The translations under genes were made by a program, and so were the position numbers. This document shows, piece by piece, positions 25,811 to 33,884 of a stretch of 64,000 nucleotides of DNA. A model generated the notes under the pieces. The model had not been told where the DNA came from. It saw nothing but the letters and a program-made list of their open reading frames with translations, and did no database searches. How positions within the stretch are numbered: the first letter of the stretch is position 1; the number at the start of each line of letters is the position of its first letter. The DNA comes from Hyphomicrobiales bacterium (GTDB lineage: Bacteria; Pseudomonadota; Alphaproteobacteria; Rhizobiales; Rhizobiaceae): positions 124,001-188,000 of the forward strand of contig UEIF01000018.1 in the NCBI GenBank assembly GCA_900468805.1. The letters are read 5' to 3'.

Positions 25811-28800
25811 GTGGCGATCATGTTCGTCAGAGCGCAGGTGATCAGCAGGGGAGCGGGACGCAGTATCGTCTCGGCGGCCGCCTATCGCCATCGCGCCCGG
25901 ATGATGGACGAGCAGTCCGGCACCTCGTTCAGCTACAGGGGTGGGGCAACGGATCTCGTGCATGAGGAGCTGGCACTTCCTGAGGGTATACCGGTCTGGC
26001 TGAAGATCGCGATCGCCGGAAAATCCGTCGCCGGCGCCAGCGAGGTCCTGTGGAATGCGGTCGATGCTTTCGAGACGCGCGCCGACGCACAGCTCGCGCG
26101 GGAGCTGATCATTGCGCTGCCGGAGGAGCTGACGCGAGCCGAGAACATCGCGCTGGTGCGGGAATTCGTCCAGGACAATCTGACGTCGAAGGGCATGGTT
26201 GCCGACTGGGTGTTCCATGACAAGGACGGCAATCCTCACATCCACCTGATGACGACGCTCAGACCTCTGACGGAGGAGGGGTTCGGGCCGAAGAAGGTGT
26301 CTGTCCTGGGTCAGAATGGAGAGCCGTTGCGGGTCGTCACGCCAAATCGTCCGAATGGTAAGATCGTCTACAAGCTATGGGCCGGCGACAAGGAGACAAT
26401 GAAAGCCTGGAAGATCGCCTGGGCGCAAACAGCCAATCGCCATCTGGCGCTTGCCGGCCATGAGATCCGCCTCGATGGCCGCTCCTATGCCGAACAGGGC
26501 CTCGACGGCATCGCGCAGAAACATCTTGGGCCAGAGAAGGCCGCGCTCGCCCGCAAGGGGATCGAGATGTATTTCGCCCCGGCCGCTCTCGCCCGCCGGC
26601 AGGATATGGCCGACCGCCTGTTGGCCGATCCGGAGCTTCTGCTGAAGCAGCTTTCCAATGAACGCTCCACCTTCGATGAGCGCGATATCGCCAAGGCGCT
26701 GCATCGCTATGTCGACGATCCCGTCGACTTCGCCAATATCCGCGCACGGCTCATGGCCTCGGACGATCTGGTGCTTCTGAAGCCGCAGCAGATCGAAGCC
26801 GAGAGTGGGAGGATATCGGAGCCGGCGATATTCACCACGCGGGACATCCTGCGCATCGAATATGACATGGCGCAGTCGGCGCGCGTGCTTGCGGATCGCC
26901 GAGGGCTCAATGTGGCCGGCGAGCGTGTGTCCAAGGCAATCAGCAGTGTCGAGACCCAGGACCCGGAAGGGCCGTTCCAGCTGGATCCGGAGCAGGTCGA
27001 TGCTGTCAGGCATGTCACGGGCGATACCGCCATCACTGCCGTCATCGGGCTTGCGGGCGCCGGCAAGTCGACCCTGCTCGCGGCGGCACGCGTCGCCTGG
27101 CAAAAGGAAGGCCGACGGGTAATCGGTGCGGCGCTGGCCGGCAAGGCGGCCGAAGGGCTCGAAGACAGTTCCGGCATCAAGTCCCGGACACTGGCCTCCT
27201 GGGAACTGGCGTGGGCCGGCGGCCGCGAGTTGCTCGAACGCGGCAATGTGCTTGTCATCGACGAGGCCGGCATGGTGTCGTCGCAGCAGATGGGTCGCGT
27301 GCTAAAAATCGCCAAGGACGCCCACGCGAAAGTCGTCCTGGTCGGTGACGCGATGCAGCTTCAGCCGATCCAGGCGGGTGCGGCGTTCCGGGCGATCACC
27401 GAGCGGATCGGCTTTGCGGAACTTGCCGGCGTGCGCCGCCAGCGCGAAGAATGGGCGCGCGATGCCTCGCGGCTCTTTGCCCGCGGCGAGGTCGAGAAAG
27501 GTCTCGATGCCTATGCACAGCACGGCCATCTCGCCGAGGCAGCGATGCGAGATGAAATCATCGGGCGGATTGTCGACGACTGGACGGAGGCGCGTCAACA
27601 GGCGGTCCAGAAGTCAGCCGCGGCAGACAATGATGGCCGTCTTCGCGGTGATGAGCTTCTCGTGCTCGCCCACACCAATGATGACGTGAAGCGGCTGAAC
27701 GAGGCGCTGCGATCGGTGATGACGAGAGAGGGTGCGCTGGGGGACAACCGCTCTTTCCAGACGGAACGCGGCGCGCGGGAATTCGCCGTCGGCGACCGGA
27801 TCATCTTTCTTGAGAATGCCCGCTTCGTTGAACCGCGGGCAAGGAGCTTCGGTCCGCAATATGTGAAGAACGGCATGCTCGGCACTGTCGTTGCCACGGG
27901 CGACAAACGCGGCGACGCATTGCTCTCCGTGCGTCTCGATAATGGCCGCGATGTCGTCATCAGCGAGGACAGCTATCGCAATGTCGACCACGGCTATGCG
28001 GCGACCATCCACAAGTCTCAAGGGTCTACCGTCGACCGGACTTTCGTGCTTGCCACCGGCATGATGGATCAGCATCTGACCTATGTGTCGATGACCCGTC
28101 ATCGTGAGCGCGCCGACCTCTATGCGGCGAAGGAGGACTTCGAGGCGAAGCCGGAATGGGGGCGCAAGCCGCGTGTCGATCATGCGGCTGGCGTCACCGG
28201 CGAGCTCGTGGAAACCGGGCTGGCGAAGTTCCGCCCCAATGACGAGGACGCTGACGAAAGCCCCTATGCGGATGTCAAAACCGACGGTGGCGCTGTTCAT
28301 CGCCTCTGGGGTGTCAGCCTGCCGAAGGCGCTCGAAGAGGGCGGCGTGTCGGAAGGTGACACCGTGACGTTGCGCAAGGATGGCGTCGAACGGGTCACGG
28401 TGACTGTCCCAGTCATCGACGAGAAAACGGGCGAAAAGAGTTTCGAGGAACGGACGGTTGATCGCAATGTCTGGACCGCCAGGCAGGTCGAATCCGCAGA
28501 AACCCGCCAGGAGCGGATCGAACGCGAGAGCCATCGGCCGGAATTGTTCAAACAGCTTGTGGAGCGTCTTGGCCGATTCGGTGCCAAGACGACGACGCTC
28601 GATTTCGAGAGCGAGGAAGGTTACCGGGCGCACGCGCAGGATTTCGCGCGGCGCCGCGGTATCGACACGCTTGCCGCGGTCGCGGCCGGGATGGAGGAGG
28701 GTGTTTCGGGGCGGCTGGCGTGGATTGCGGAAAAGAAGGAGCAGGTGGCGAAACTCTGGGAGCGGGCGAGCGTGGCGCTAGGTTTTGCGATCGAGCGCGA

Positions 28801-30445
28801 GCGGCGCATTTCCTACAATGAGACCCAGAACGAAAGGCTCGCATCCGAAATCCCGGTCGACGGAAAATATCTGATCCCGCCCACGATCATGTTTGCCCGC
28901 AGCGTCGACGAGGACGCGCGTCGCGCACAGCTCGCCTCGGAGCGATGGAAGGAACGGGAAGCTATCCTGCGTCCGGTGCTCGAAAAGATCTATCGCAATC
29001 CGGATGAAGCGCTGGTCGGCCTGACCGCGCTGGCATCGGACGCGGCGATCGAACCCCGCAAGCTCGCTGACGATCTGGCTGCCGCACCTGATCGGCTCGG
29101 ACGCCTTCGTGGTTCCGATCTCCTGGTCGACGGTCGTGTTGCTCGCGACGAGCGCGACGCGGCCACAACTGCCCTGTCGGAGTTGCTGCCGCTTGCGCGT
29201 GCCCATGCTACCGAGTTCCGCCGGCAGGCAGAGCGGTTCGGCATCCGCGAGGAGCAACGCCGCGCCCACATGTCCTTGCCGATCCCGGCATTGTCGAAGT
29301 CGGCAATGGCGCGCCTTGTCGAAATCGAGGCCATTCGCGAGCGCGGTGGCGACGACGCCTACAAGACCGCCTTCGCCTGCGCCGTCGAGGACCGCCTGCT
29401 GGTCCAGGAGGTCAAAGCCGTCAACGATGCCTTGACCGCACGCTTCGGCTGGAGCGCCTTTGCCCCGAAGGCCGATGCGATTGCCGAGCGCAACATGGCC
29501 GAGCGCATGCCGGAAGATCTCGTTCCGGAGCGCGGCGAAAAGCTCGACCGCCTGTTCACTGTCATCAGGCGCTTTGCGGAGGAACAGCATCTGGCCGAAC
29601 GGCAGGATCGCAGCAAGATCGTTGCCGGCGCCAGCGTCGAAGCCGGAAAGGAGGCGGTGTCCATGTTGCCGATGCTTGCCGCCGTGACCGAGTTCAAAAC
29701 GCCGGTGGACGAGGAGGCACGAACACGTGCAACCGCGGTCCTGCACTATCGTCACTATCGCGCCGCGCTCGCCGAGACAGCGACGCGCATCTGGCGCGAT
29801 CCCGCCGGTGCGGTCGCAACGATTGAGGAACTCCTCGTCAAGGGTTTTGCTGGCGAGCGGATCGCTGCGGCTGTCAGCAATGATCCCGCCGCCTATGGTG
29901 CGCTGCGGGGCTCCGATCGCATCATGAACAAGCTGCTCGCCGCAGGGCGGGAACGGAAGGAGGCACTGCTGGCGGTGCAGGAAGCGGTCGGCCGCGTGTG
30001 CTCGCTCGGCGCGTCCTGGATCACTGCCCTCGACACGGAGATCCAGGCCGTTACTGAGGAGCGGCGACGTATGGCGGTTGCCATTCCCGGTCTGTCGACA
30101 CCAGCCGAGGACGCGCTCAAACAACTGGTGACCGACATGAAAAAGAAGAGGAACAAGGACAGGGTGGCGAAAGTCGACGTTACCGTCGGCACACTCGATC
30201 CGCGCATCCAACAGGAGTTCGCTGCCGTCAGCTGGGCACTCGACGAGCGTTTCGGCAGGAACGCGATCCTGCGCGGCGAGCAGGATGTCGCCAATCGCGT
30301 GTCGCCGGCACAGCGCCGCACCTTTGAAGCGATGCAGGGGCGGTTACAGGTTCTGCAGCAGGCGGTGCGGATGCAGAGCAATGAAGAGATCATTTCGGAA
30401 TACCAGCGGCGCGCCATCGATCGTTCTCGCGGTCTCACCCGATAG
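25811..30445 (+). CDS. traA: TraA relaxase-helicase (Ti-type)
   Basis: 1544 residues from the GTG at 25811, which follows GGAGAC; it gives the expected N-terminus MAIMFVRAQVISRGAGRSIV. An ATG at 25820 is an alternative; the frame upstream of 25811 runs through oriT and is not coding. The N-terminal ~230 residues are a MobA/MobL relaxase with SAAAYRHRARM and the His-rich metal motif in HDKDGNPHIHLMTTLR (about 138-150). A RecD/TraI-like helicase follows with Walker A GLAGAGKSTL (about 413-422) and Walker B VLVIDEAGMV (about 480-489), and a C-terminal helicase motif THKSQGSTVDRTF (about 735). The last ~600 residues are long charged helices. It is somewhat longer than Ti TraA (~1100), like other rhizobial plasmid TraA proteins. 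It nicks oriT and unwinds the transferred strand. Confidence 0.93.
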   Translation: MAIMFVRAQVISRGAGRSIVSAAAYRHRARMMDEQSGTSFSYRGGATDLVHEELALPEGIPVWLKIAIAGKSVAGASEVLWNAVDAFETRADAQLARELIIALPEELTRAENIALVREFVQDNLTSKGMVADWVFHDKDGNPHIHLMTTLRPLTEEGFGPKKVSVLGQNGEPLRVVTPNRPNGKIVYKLWAGDKETMKAWKIAWAQTANRHLALAGHEIRLDGRSYAEQGLDGIAQKHLGPEKAALARKGIEMYFAPAALARRQDMADRLLADPELLLKQLSNERSTFDERDIAKALHRYVDDPVDFANIRARLMASDDLVLLKPQQIEAESGRISEPAIFTTRDILRIEYDMAQSARVLADRRGLNVAGERVSKAISSVETQDPEGPFQLDPEQVDAVRHVTGDTAITAVIGLAGAGKSTLLAAARVAWQKEGRRVIGAALAGKAAEGLEDSSGIKSRTLASWELAWAGGRELLERGNVLVIDEAGMVSSQQMGRVLKIAKDAHAKVVLVGDAMQLQPIQAGAAFRAITERIGFAELAGVRRQREEWARDASRLFARGEVEKGLDAYAQHGHLAEAAMRDEIIGRIVDDWTEARQQAVQKSAAADNDGRLRGDELLVLAHTNDDVKRLNEALRSVMTREGALGDNRSFQTERGAREFAVGDRIIFLENARFVEPRARSFGPQYVKNGMLGTVVATGDKRGDALLSVRLDNGRDVVISEDSYRNVDHGYAATIHKSQGSTVDRTFVLATGMMDQHLTYVSMTRHRERADLYAAKEDFEAKPEWGRKPRVDHAAGVTGELVETGLAKFRPNDEDADESPYADVKTDGGAVHRLWGVSLPKALEEGGVSEGDTVTLRKDGVERVTVTVPVIDEKTGEKSFEERTVDRNVWTARQVESAETRQERIERESHRPELFKQLVERLGRFGAKTTTLDFESEEGYRAHAQDFARRRGIDTLAAVAAGMEEGVSGRLAWIAEKKEQVAKLWERASVALGFAIERERRISYNETQNERLASEIPVDGKYLIPPTIMFARSVDEDARRAQLASERWKEREAILRPVLEKIYRNPDEALVGLTALASDAAIEPRKLADDLAAAPDRLGRLRGSDLLVDGRVARDERDAATTALSELLPLARAHATEFRRQAERFGIREEQRRAHMSLPIPALSKSAMARLVEIEAIRERGGDDAYKTAFACAVEDRLLVQEVKAVNDALTARFGWSAFAPKADAIAERNMAERMPEDLVPERGEKLDRLFTVIRRFAEEQHLAERQDRSKIVAGASVEAGKEAVSMLPMLAAVTEFKTPVDEEARTRATAVLHYRHYRAALAETATRIWRDPAGAVATIEELLVKGFAGERIAAAVSNDPAAYGALRGSDRIMNKLLAAGRERKEALLAVQEAVGRVCSLGASWITALDTEIQAVTEERRRMAVAIPGLSTPAEDALKQLVTDMKKKRNKDRVAKVDVTVGTLDPRIQQEFAAVSWALDERFGRNAILRGEQDVANRVSPAQRRTFEAMQGRLQVLQQAVRMQSNEEIISEYQRRAIDRSRGLTR

Positions 30446-30450
30446 GCAAT

Positions 30451-30664
30451 TTGGGGAAGCGAAAGGAAAAGTACTCCTACGATGCGGTCGTCCGCGCCGA
30501 GATCGCGATAGAGATCCTCAACCAGGCGCGTGCGATCGTTACACCAGCATCAATGAACTCGAGGATACGGACGCCCAAGCGGCGGAGCGCTGCGCCGGCG
30601 GGATCTCATCGGGGCGTGGGGATCGCGCGTTCAGGATGAAGCCCGCTGCTGGGCGGAGTCCTGA
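30451..30664 (+). pseudogene. Small gene downstream of traA with two frameshifts
   Basis: Starting at a TTG at 30451 the sequence reads GKRKEKYSYDAVVRAEIAIE and ILNQARA, then shifts frame to RYTSINELEDTDAQAAERC, then shifts again to DLIGAWGSRVQDEARCW ending at a TGA at 30662. The three pieces in order look like one ~70-residue helical protein. Two frameshifts within 210 bases mean it is decayed. The product family is not named with certainty. Confidence 0.5.
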
Positions 30665-30839
30665 TCATGGTCGAGGCGCGATCCGGCCCGGGTGTGCCGG
30701 AGAGAACCGCCCTTTCCTTGCTGGATGTCCCCAGGCGTCCCTCAGACCCAAAAGCAGGAGGGGTAACTGGGTCCAAGGAGGCCCGTTTTTCAAGACGGGT
30801 CGATCGAGCGCGGCATGATGATCAACTCTCGAGCGGCCG

Positions 30840-31260
30840 TCCCATTGGTATGGCGCCGATCGTGTAGTTCAGGTCCACGCCCTCGAGGGCAAAGCCCCTG
30901 AATATCTCGCGGATGGAAAGCACGAAGCGGCTTTTCAGCTGCGCCAGCCTGTTAGCGATCTTTGTGAATGCTCTCGGCAGAACAGAGCCTTCCCGTAGTC
31001 CCCTCGCAGCCGAAGTAGGGTGGGTCAAGATAGATAGCGTGCCAGGCCGATCGTAGCGGTCTATGAAATCTAGCCAGTCCAGGTTCTCGATAACGACAGG
31101 CCAGCCGTTCGTGGACGTCCTCAAGCAACGGCGCCAGGCGCGTCAGGTTAAACCGTGCGCTTCCACTGTGCTAAACGCCGAAGTTCTGGCTCCCCCGCGC
31201 AGGCGGAAGGTAAAACCGCTCACGTGCACTGCGCTTCACGGCCAAGGTCGTTCGAAAGCC
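30840..31260 (-). pseudogene. Dam-type (D12 class) adenine methyltransferase remnant
   Basis: On the minus strand the string VVIENLDWLDFIDRYDRPGT (about 31042-31105) and then FTKIANRLAQLKSRFVLSI and EGVDLNYTIGA are conserved C-terminal parts of D12-class N6-adenine methylases. The catalytic YLDPPYFGCEG is present but in another frame near 31010-31040, and upstream pieces (RFNLTRLAPLLEDVHERLA) in a third. At least three frameshifts make it non-functional. Such methylases are common on rhizobial plasmids and phages. Confidence 0.6.
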
Positions 31261-31401
31261 AAAATAGCCGAAAGGCAACGATCTGATCGGAACAACACTT
31301 CCTCGTAGCTGGAAAGCGGTGCGACCCGCCGATCTGCGAAGGAAGGGCTGCCCGATAGGGCAAATGATCCTTGGTCTTCCCGGCGTACCTTGGAAGCTAA
31401 T

Positions 31402-31419
31402 CTTGGGAGTACTCCCAAG
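31402..31419. repeat. 18-bp perfect palindrome
   Basis: CTTGGGAGTACTCCCAAG equals its own complement. It lies in non-coding sequence 80 bases past the end of the small secreted protein gene. A second inverted repeat (CCACCAC near 31427, GTGGTGG near 31481) is just to the right. Could be an operator or cruciform/terminator for the minus-strand gene. Confidence 0.5.
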
Positions 31420-31500
31420 GATTCCCACCACCACAGCCCGCTCGCTTAGCCGAGGCGCGCTTTGTCGTAGCCAGCATTGGTGGTGGCCGGGATGAATGCG

Positions 31501-31827
31501 CTACTGCCGTTGGCTAGTGCGCCGCTGATCGACGATGCGCCCATCTCTTTGACGGACCCCGATCTCGTAGCGCACCCCGTTGCGGACTGCGCGATAGGTA
31601 AAGTACCTGCCGCGGCAATTAACCTGACGGACACCGCGAAAGCCTCGAGTACGAAGCAGCCGCGCGCCCTGAGGGCAGGATATACCTCGTCCGTGGTTTA
31701 GGCTGCTGCCGGAGCCGATGATAACCTGAGCGCTGGCCTCCGCGGGAACAGCGATCGGTGAGACGAAGACTGCCAGAGCAAGCGTACATGAGAGAAGCGA
31801 AGATCCAAGTAGAGCCTTGACACCCAT
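31501..31827 (-). CDS. Small secreted protein, rhizobial family
   Basis: 108 residues from the ATG at 31827 with GGAGG six bases ahead. The N-terminus is a clear signal peptide (about 1-33, ending AEASA). The mature part ISCPQGARLLRTRGFRGVRQ then VNCRGRYFTYRAVRNGVRYE and IGVRQRDGRIV resembles a family of small periplasmic rhizobial proteins that have a conserved pair of cysteines and a PepSY-like beta-alpha-beta pattern. The two cysteines could form a disulfide. Single gene, no operon partner visible. Function unknown. Confidence 0.75.
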   Translation of the reverse strand: MGVKALLGSSLLSCTLALAVFVSPIAVPAEASAQVIIGSGSSLNHGRGISCPQGARLLRTRGFRGVRQVNCRGRYFTYRAVRNGVRYEIGVRQRDGRIVDQRRTSQRQ

Positions 31828-32021
31828 AATCAACCTCCGGGTTAGCCCGCCAGAAAAGTCAGGGCATGAGAAAATCGCCTAAGTTGTGGATCAATACAAG
31901 AGGTGAACGTCATGCGGTCGTATTGGCTCGCTGACGGCGTCATCCGATTCGAGTCGCGTGCACCACCATGAACCACCCGGTCGAGATCTGTGACGGGCGC
32001 TTTGACAGAGCATCCCAAGTG

Positions 32022-32147
32022 CTACTGCACGGACTGACCGGTCGTAAAGAACACCAGGTAGGCCACCGCGACAATCATCGCGATGACGAAGATGGTCAGC
32101 ACGAACTTGATCATGCCGTTGCTGGCTTTTTGTTCTGTGTTGCTCAT
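32022..32147 (-). CDS. Small single-span membrane protein
   Basis: A 41-residue frame: MSNTEQKASNGMIKFVLTIF, then VIAMIVAVAYLVFFTTGQSV. A polar N-terminus is followed by one 21-residue hydrophobic helix (about 13-34). Codon choice (ATC, TTC, GTC, GCG) is like real genes here, but there is no strong ribosome site. Function unknown. Confidence 0.5.
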   Translation of the reverse strand: MSNTEQKASNGMIKFVLTIFVIAMIVAVAYLVFFTTGQSVQ

Positions 32148-32269
32148 TCTGCATGCAACATGATTTGAACCAGTTTGTTCCAGGCTTCTTCATGATGGAG
32201 TACGAATCGGCACCGATCGCTCTGCTGACCTTTACGAACTCTGCCGCGGCGAGGCGCCTTTAACCAAGC

Positions 32270-32557
32270 TCAAATTCTGAAACGAACGTTTGGCGCTGAC
32301 CGATCCGCTGGCCCAGCTCGGCTTGGGGAACATCCGCGCCTTTTCAACGGGATCAGCCGAAGCTGAGATGTTGAACCGCTATTGAGGCGAGAACCGACAA
32401 AATAGTTGACAGCAAAAGAAATACCAGATGTTGCGAACAGCCAGACTGTCGCGCCTGGCTCGTGTACAATTCCAGCAACATGACCGATGAGAGAGGCAAA
32501 TGCTGCTGCCATCGCGATTACGGTTGCCGCACTAAGTAAAATAACGACGGCTACCAA
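32270..32557 (-). CDS. Possible small membrane protein
   Basis: 95 residues. The first ~60 have two hydrophobic helices (MVAVVILLSAATVIAMAAAF and GATVWLFATSGISFAVNYFV), the remainder is basic and low in coding character, so a frameshift near residue 65 is possible. No family recognised and no strong start signal. Confidence 0.35.
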   Translation of the reverse strand: MVAVVILLSAATVIAMAAAFASLIGHVAGIVHEPGATVWLFATSGISFAVNYFVGSRLNSGSTSQLRLIPLKRRGCSPSRAGPADRSAPNVRFRI

Positions 32558-32936
32558 GCCATCAAGAACAACTTCAATAAGGGGGGCAATCGTTCACGAT
32601 TGAACCTTCACGCTCGACGCGTCATATGTCGCCACGCATTCTCCGCGAAAATTTTACAAGCTGCAACCCCCGGTCGTCAGGCTGGTGTGGTACGGCCGAT
32701 GCATCATCGAGGATCATTCGGCACGTCTTCAAATTGCGCGCGCAACCCAGCAATGGCTTCGGTATCTCCACTGATCGATGTCATTTTGTTGGTGACATCA
32801 AGCCGGAAAACGCAGATGCAATGGACTCGCGACACTCGCCAGTTTTGCTGTCACCCTCTTCCCATCCACGGGTGTGAGGTGCCATTTCGTCCACTCGTTG
32901 CTTGCCGACACGATGCTCTCCTCTTCCGATCATGGC

Positions 32937-32966
32937 CGGCGGGGAAGACGGGATTCGAACCCGCGA
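32937..32966 (-). other. tRNA 3'-end-like sequence (possible attachment scar)
   Basis: Read on the minus strand, TCGCGGGTTCGAATCCCGTC then TTCCCCG contains a TPsiC arm (GCGGG-TTCGAAT-CCCGT) followed by a seven-base acceptor half. No matching 5' half of a tRNA lies within 100 bases, so it is not a complete tRNA gene. Such pieces are left where integrative elements used a tRNA 3' end. Chance similarity cannot be excluded. Confidence 0.35.
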
Positions 32967-33162
32967 AACTGCATCTTGGATCAATTCATGGATGATAGGG
33001 AACGCGCGTTCCTGAAGCATGGTGCGCCCTCCTACCGCCGTCGACGGCCGTACAAAATCGGGGGCACCTCAGGGGCAAGGTCACCAGGCCTGCTCACCGC
33101 GAAGTTACTCCGTTTTGGGAGGCTGGGCCTTTGATAAACGCCCCATCCGCCCGGCATGCCGG

Positions 33163-33849
33163 TCAGCCGCGCTGCTGGACATGCAGCATGCGCTCGCGCG
33201 TCGCGAACCATTCCTCGGCGTAATCGTCGTTCCTGTATTCGTCGAAATAGGGTCCGCCATCTGTGAAATGCACGATCTTCGCGTCATCGCGCTTGTCATA
33301 TTCGTTGACGAGATAGTTCCAGGTGACTGACAGCTCGCCGATCAGATCGTCGCCGTCGAGCCACTTGAATTGGTGCAACTGCAGCCCGGTTGCGGTGTTG
33401 ACATAATCAGGCGTCAGCGCCCTGCATTTCGCGTTGTTGAAGAGGATCAGGCTCGACCAATTCTTTTTTTCATATTTCGTCTGCACCTGGCCGAGAAACT
33501 TCGTTTCGACCTTCGGCTGGTAATCGTGCTTCACGCACATGACGGAATAGCGCTCATCGCGCAGCGCCCAGAGCTCGGCAATATCCGTGCGCGCCAGCAT
33601 GTCGCAATCCATGAAGAGGCTCCATCCCTCATACTGGCTGAGATAGGGCGTCAGGAAGCGCGAGAAGGAGAACTCGGTCGACTGCAGGGCGTTGCGTTCA
33701 CGCGTAAACGTGTTTTCGATATTGTACAGGTAGATCGGCGTGATTCTCACCGGTACGCTCGACTTTTCCAGAATACTTTGGGACAGCACGTGATGGGCGA
33801 CAACTTCTTTTGAATCAAAACCAACGTAGATGTTGACGATATCGGTCAT
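33163..33849 (-). CDS. Glycosyltransferase, GT-A fold
   Basis: 228 residues from the ATG at 33849 (AAGGAGAG site ahead); the longer frame to 34071 overlaps the upstream gene. MTDIVNIYVGFDSKEVVAHH is a typical start of a small family of nucleotide-sugar transferases; a metal-binding DCD is in WSLFMDCDMLARTD (about 74-87), followed by NNAKCRALTP and a C-terminal HFTDGGPYF region (about 200) with a conserved His. It begins 36 bases after the end of the large glycosyltransferase gene, so the two form an operon. Probably adds a sugar to a surface polysaccharide or glycolipid in the cytoplasm. Donor and acceptor not known. Confidence 0.8.
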   Translation of the reverse strand: MTDIVNIYVGFDSKEVVAHHVLSQSILEKSSVPVRITPIYLYNIENTFTRERNALQSTEFSFSRFLTPYLSQYEGWSLFMDCDMLARTDIAELWALRDERYSVMCVKHDYQPKVETKFLGQVQTKYEKKNWSSLILFNNAKCRALTPDYVNTATGLQLHQFKWLDGDDLIGELSVTWNYLVNEYDKRDDAKIVHFTDGGPYFDEYRNDDYAEEWFATRERMLHVQQRG

Positions 33850-33884
33850 ATCAATCTCTCCTTGGCACAAATTATGTATTGCAT

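Larger units (their letters stand above)
30665..31500. other. Decayed region downstream of traA
   Basis: No intact gene. It carries the methylase remnant at 30840-31260 and an 18-bp palindrome at 31402. 30665-30840 and 31260-31400 show nothing identifiable. Confidence 0.5.
32148..33162. other. Intergenic region with little recognisable content
   Basis: About 1 kb with one possible small membrane gene (32270-32557) and a tRNA-end-like sequence at 32937-32966. Plus-strand frames around 32600-33330 have irregular composition and are not called. Confidence 0.45.

Noticed and set aside
28778..30211. A 477-residue minus-strand frame inside traA
   Set aside because: Shadow of the TraA C-terminal region; no motif, no ribosome site.
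32937..33015. A complete tRNA gene
   Set aside because: Only the 3' half pattern exists; no matching 5' acceptor strand or anticodon arm.
32600..33330. Plus-strand frames around the tRNA-like piece
   Set aside because: Composition typical of translated non-coding or tRNA-antisense sequence.
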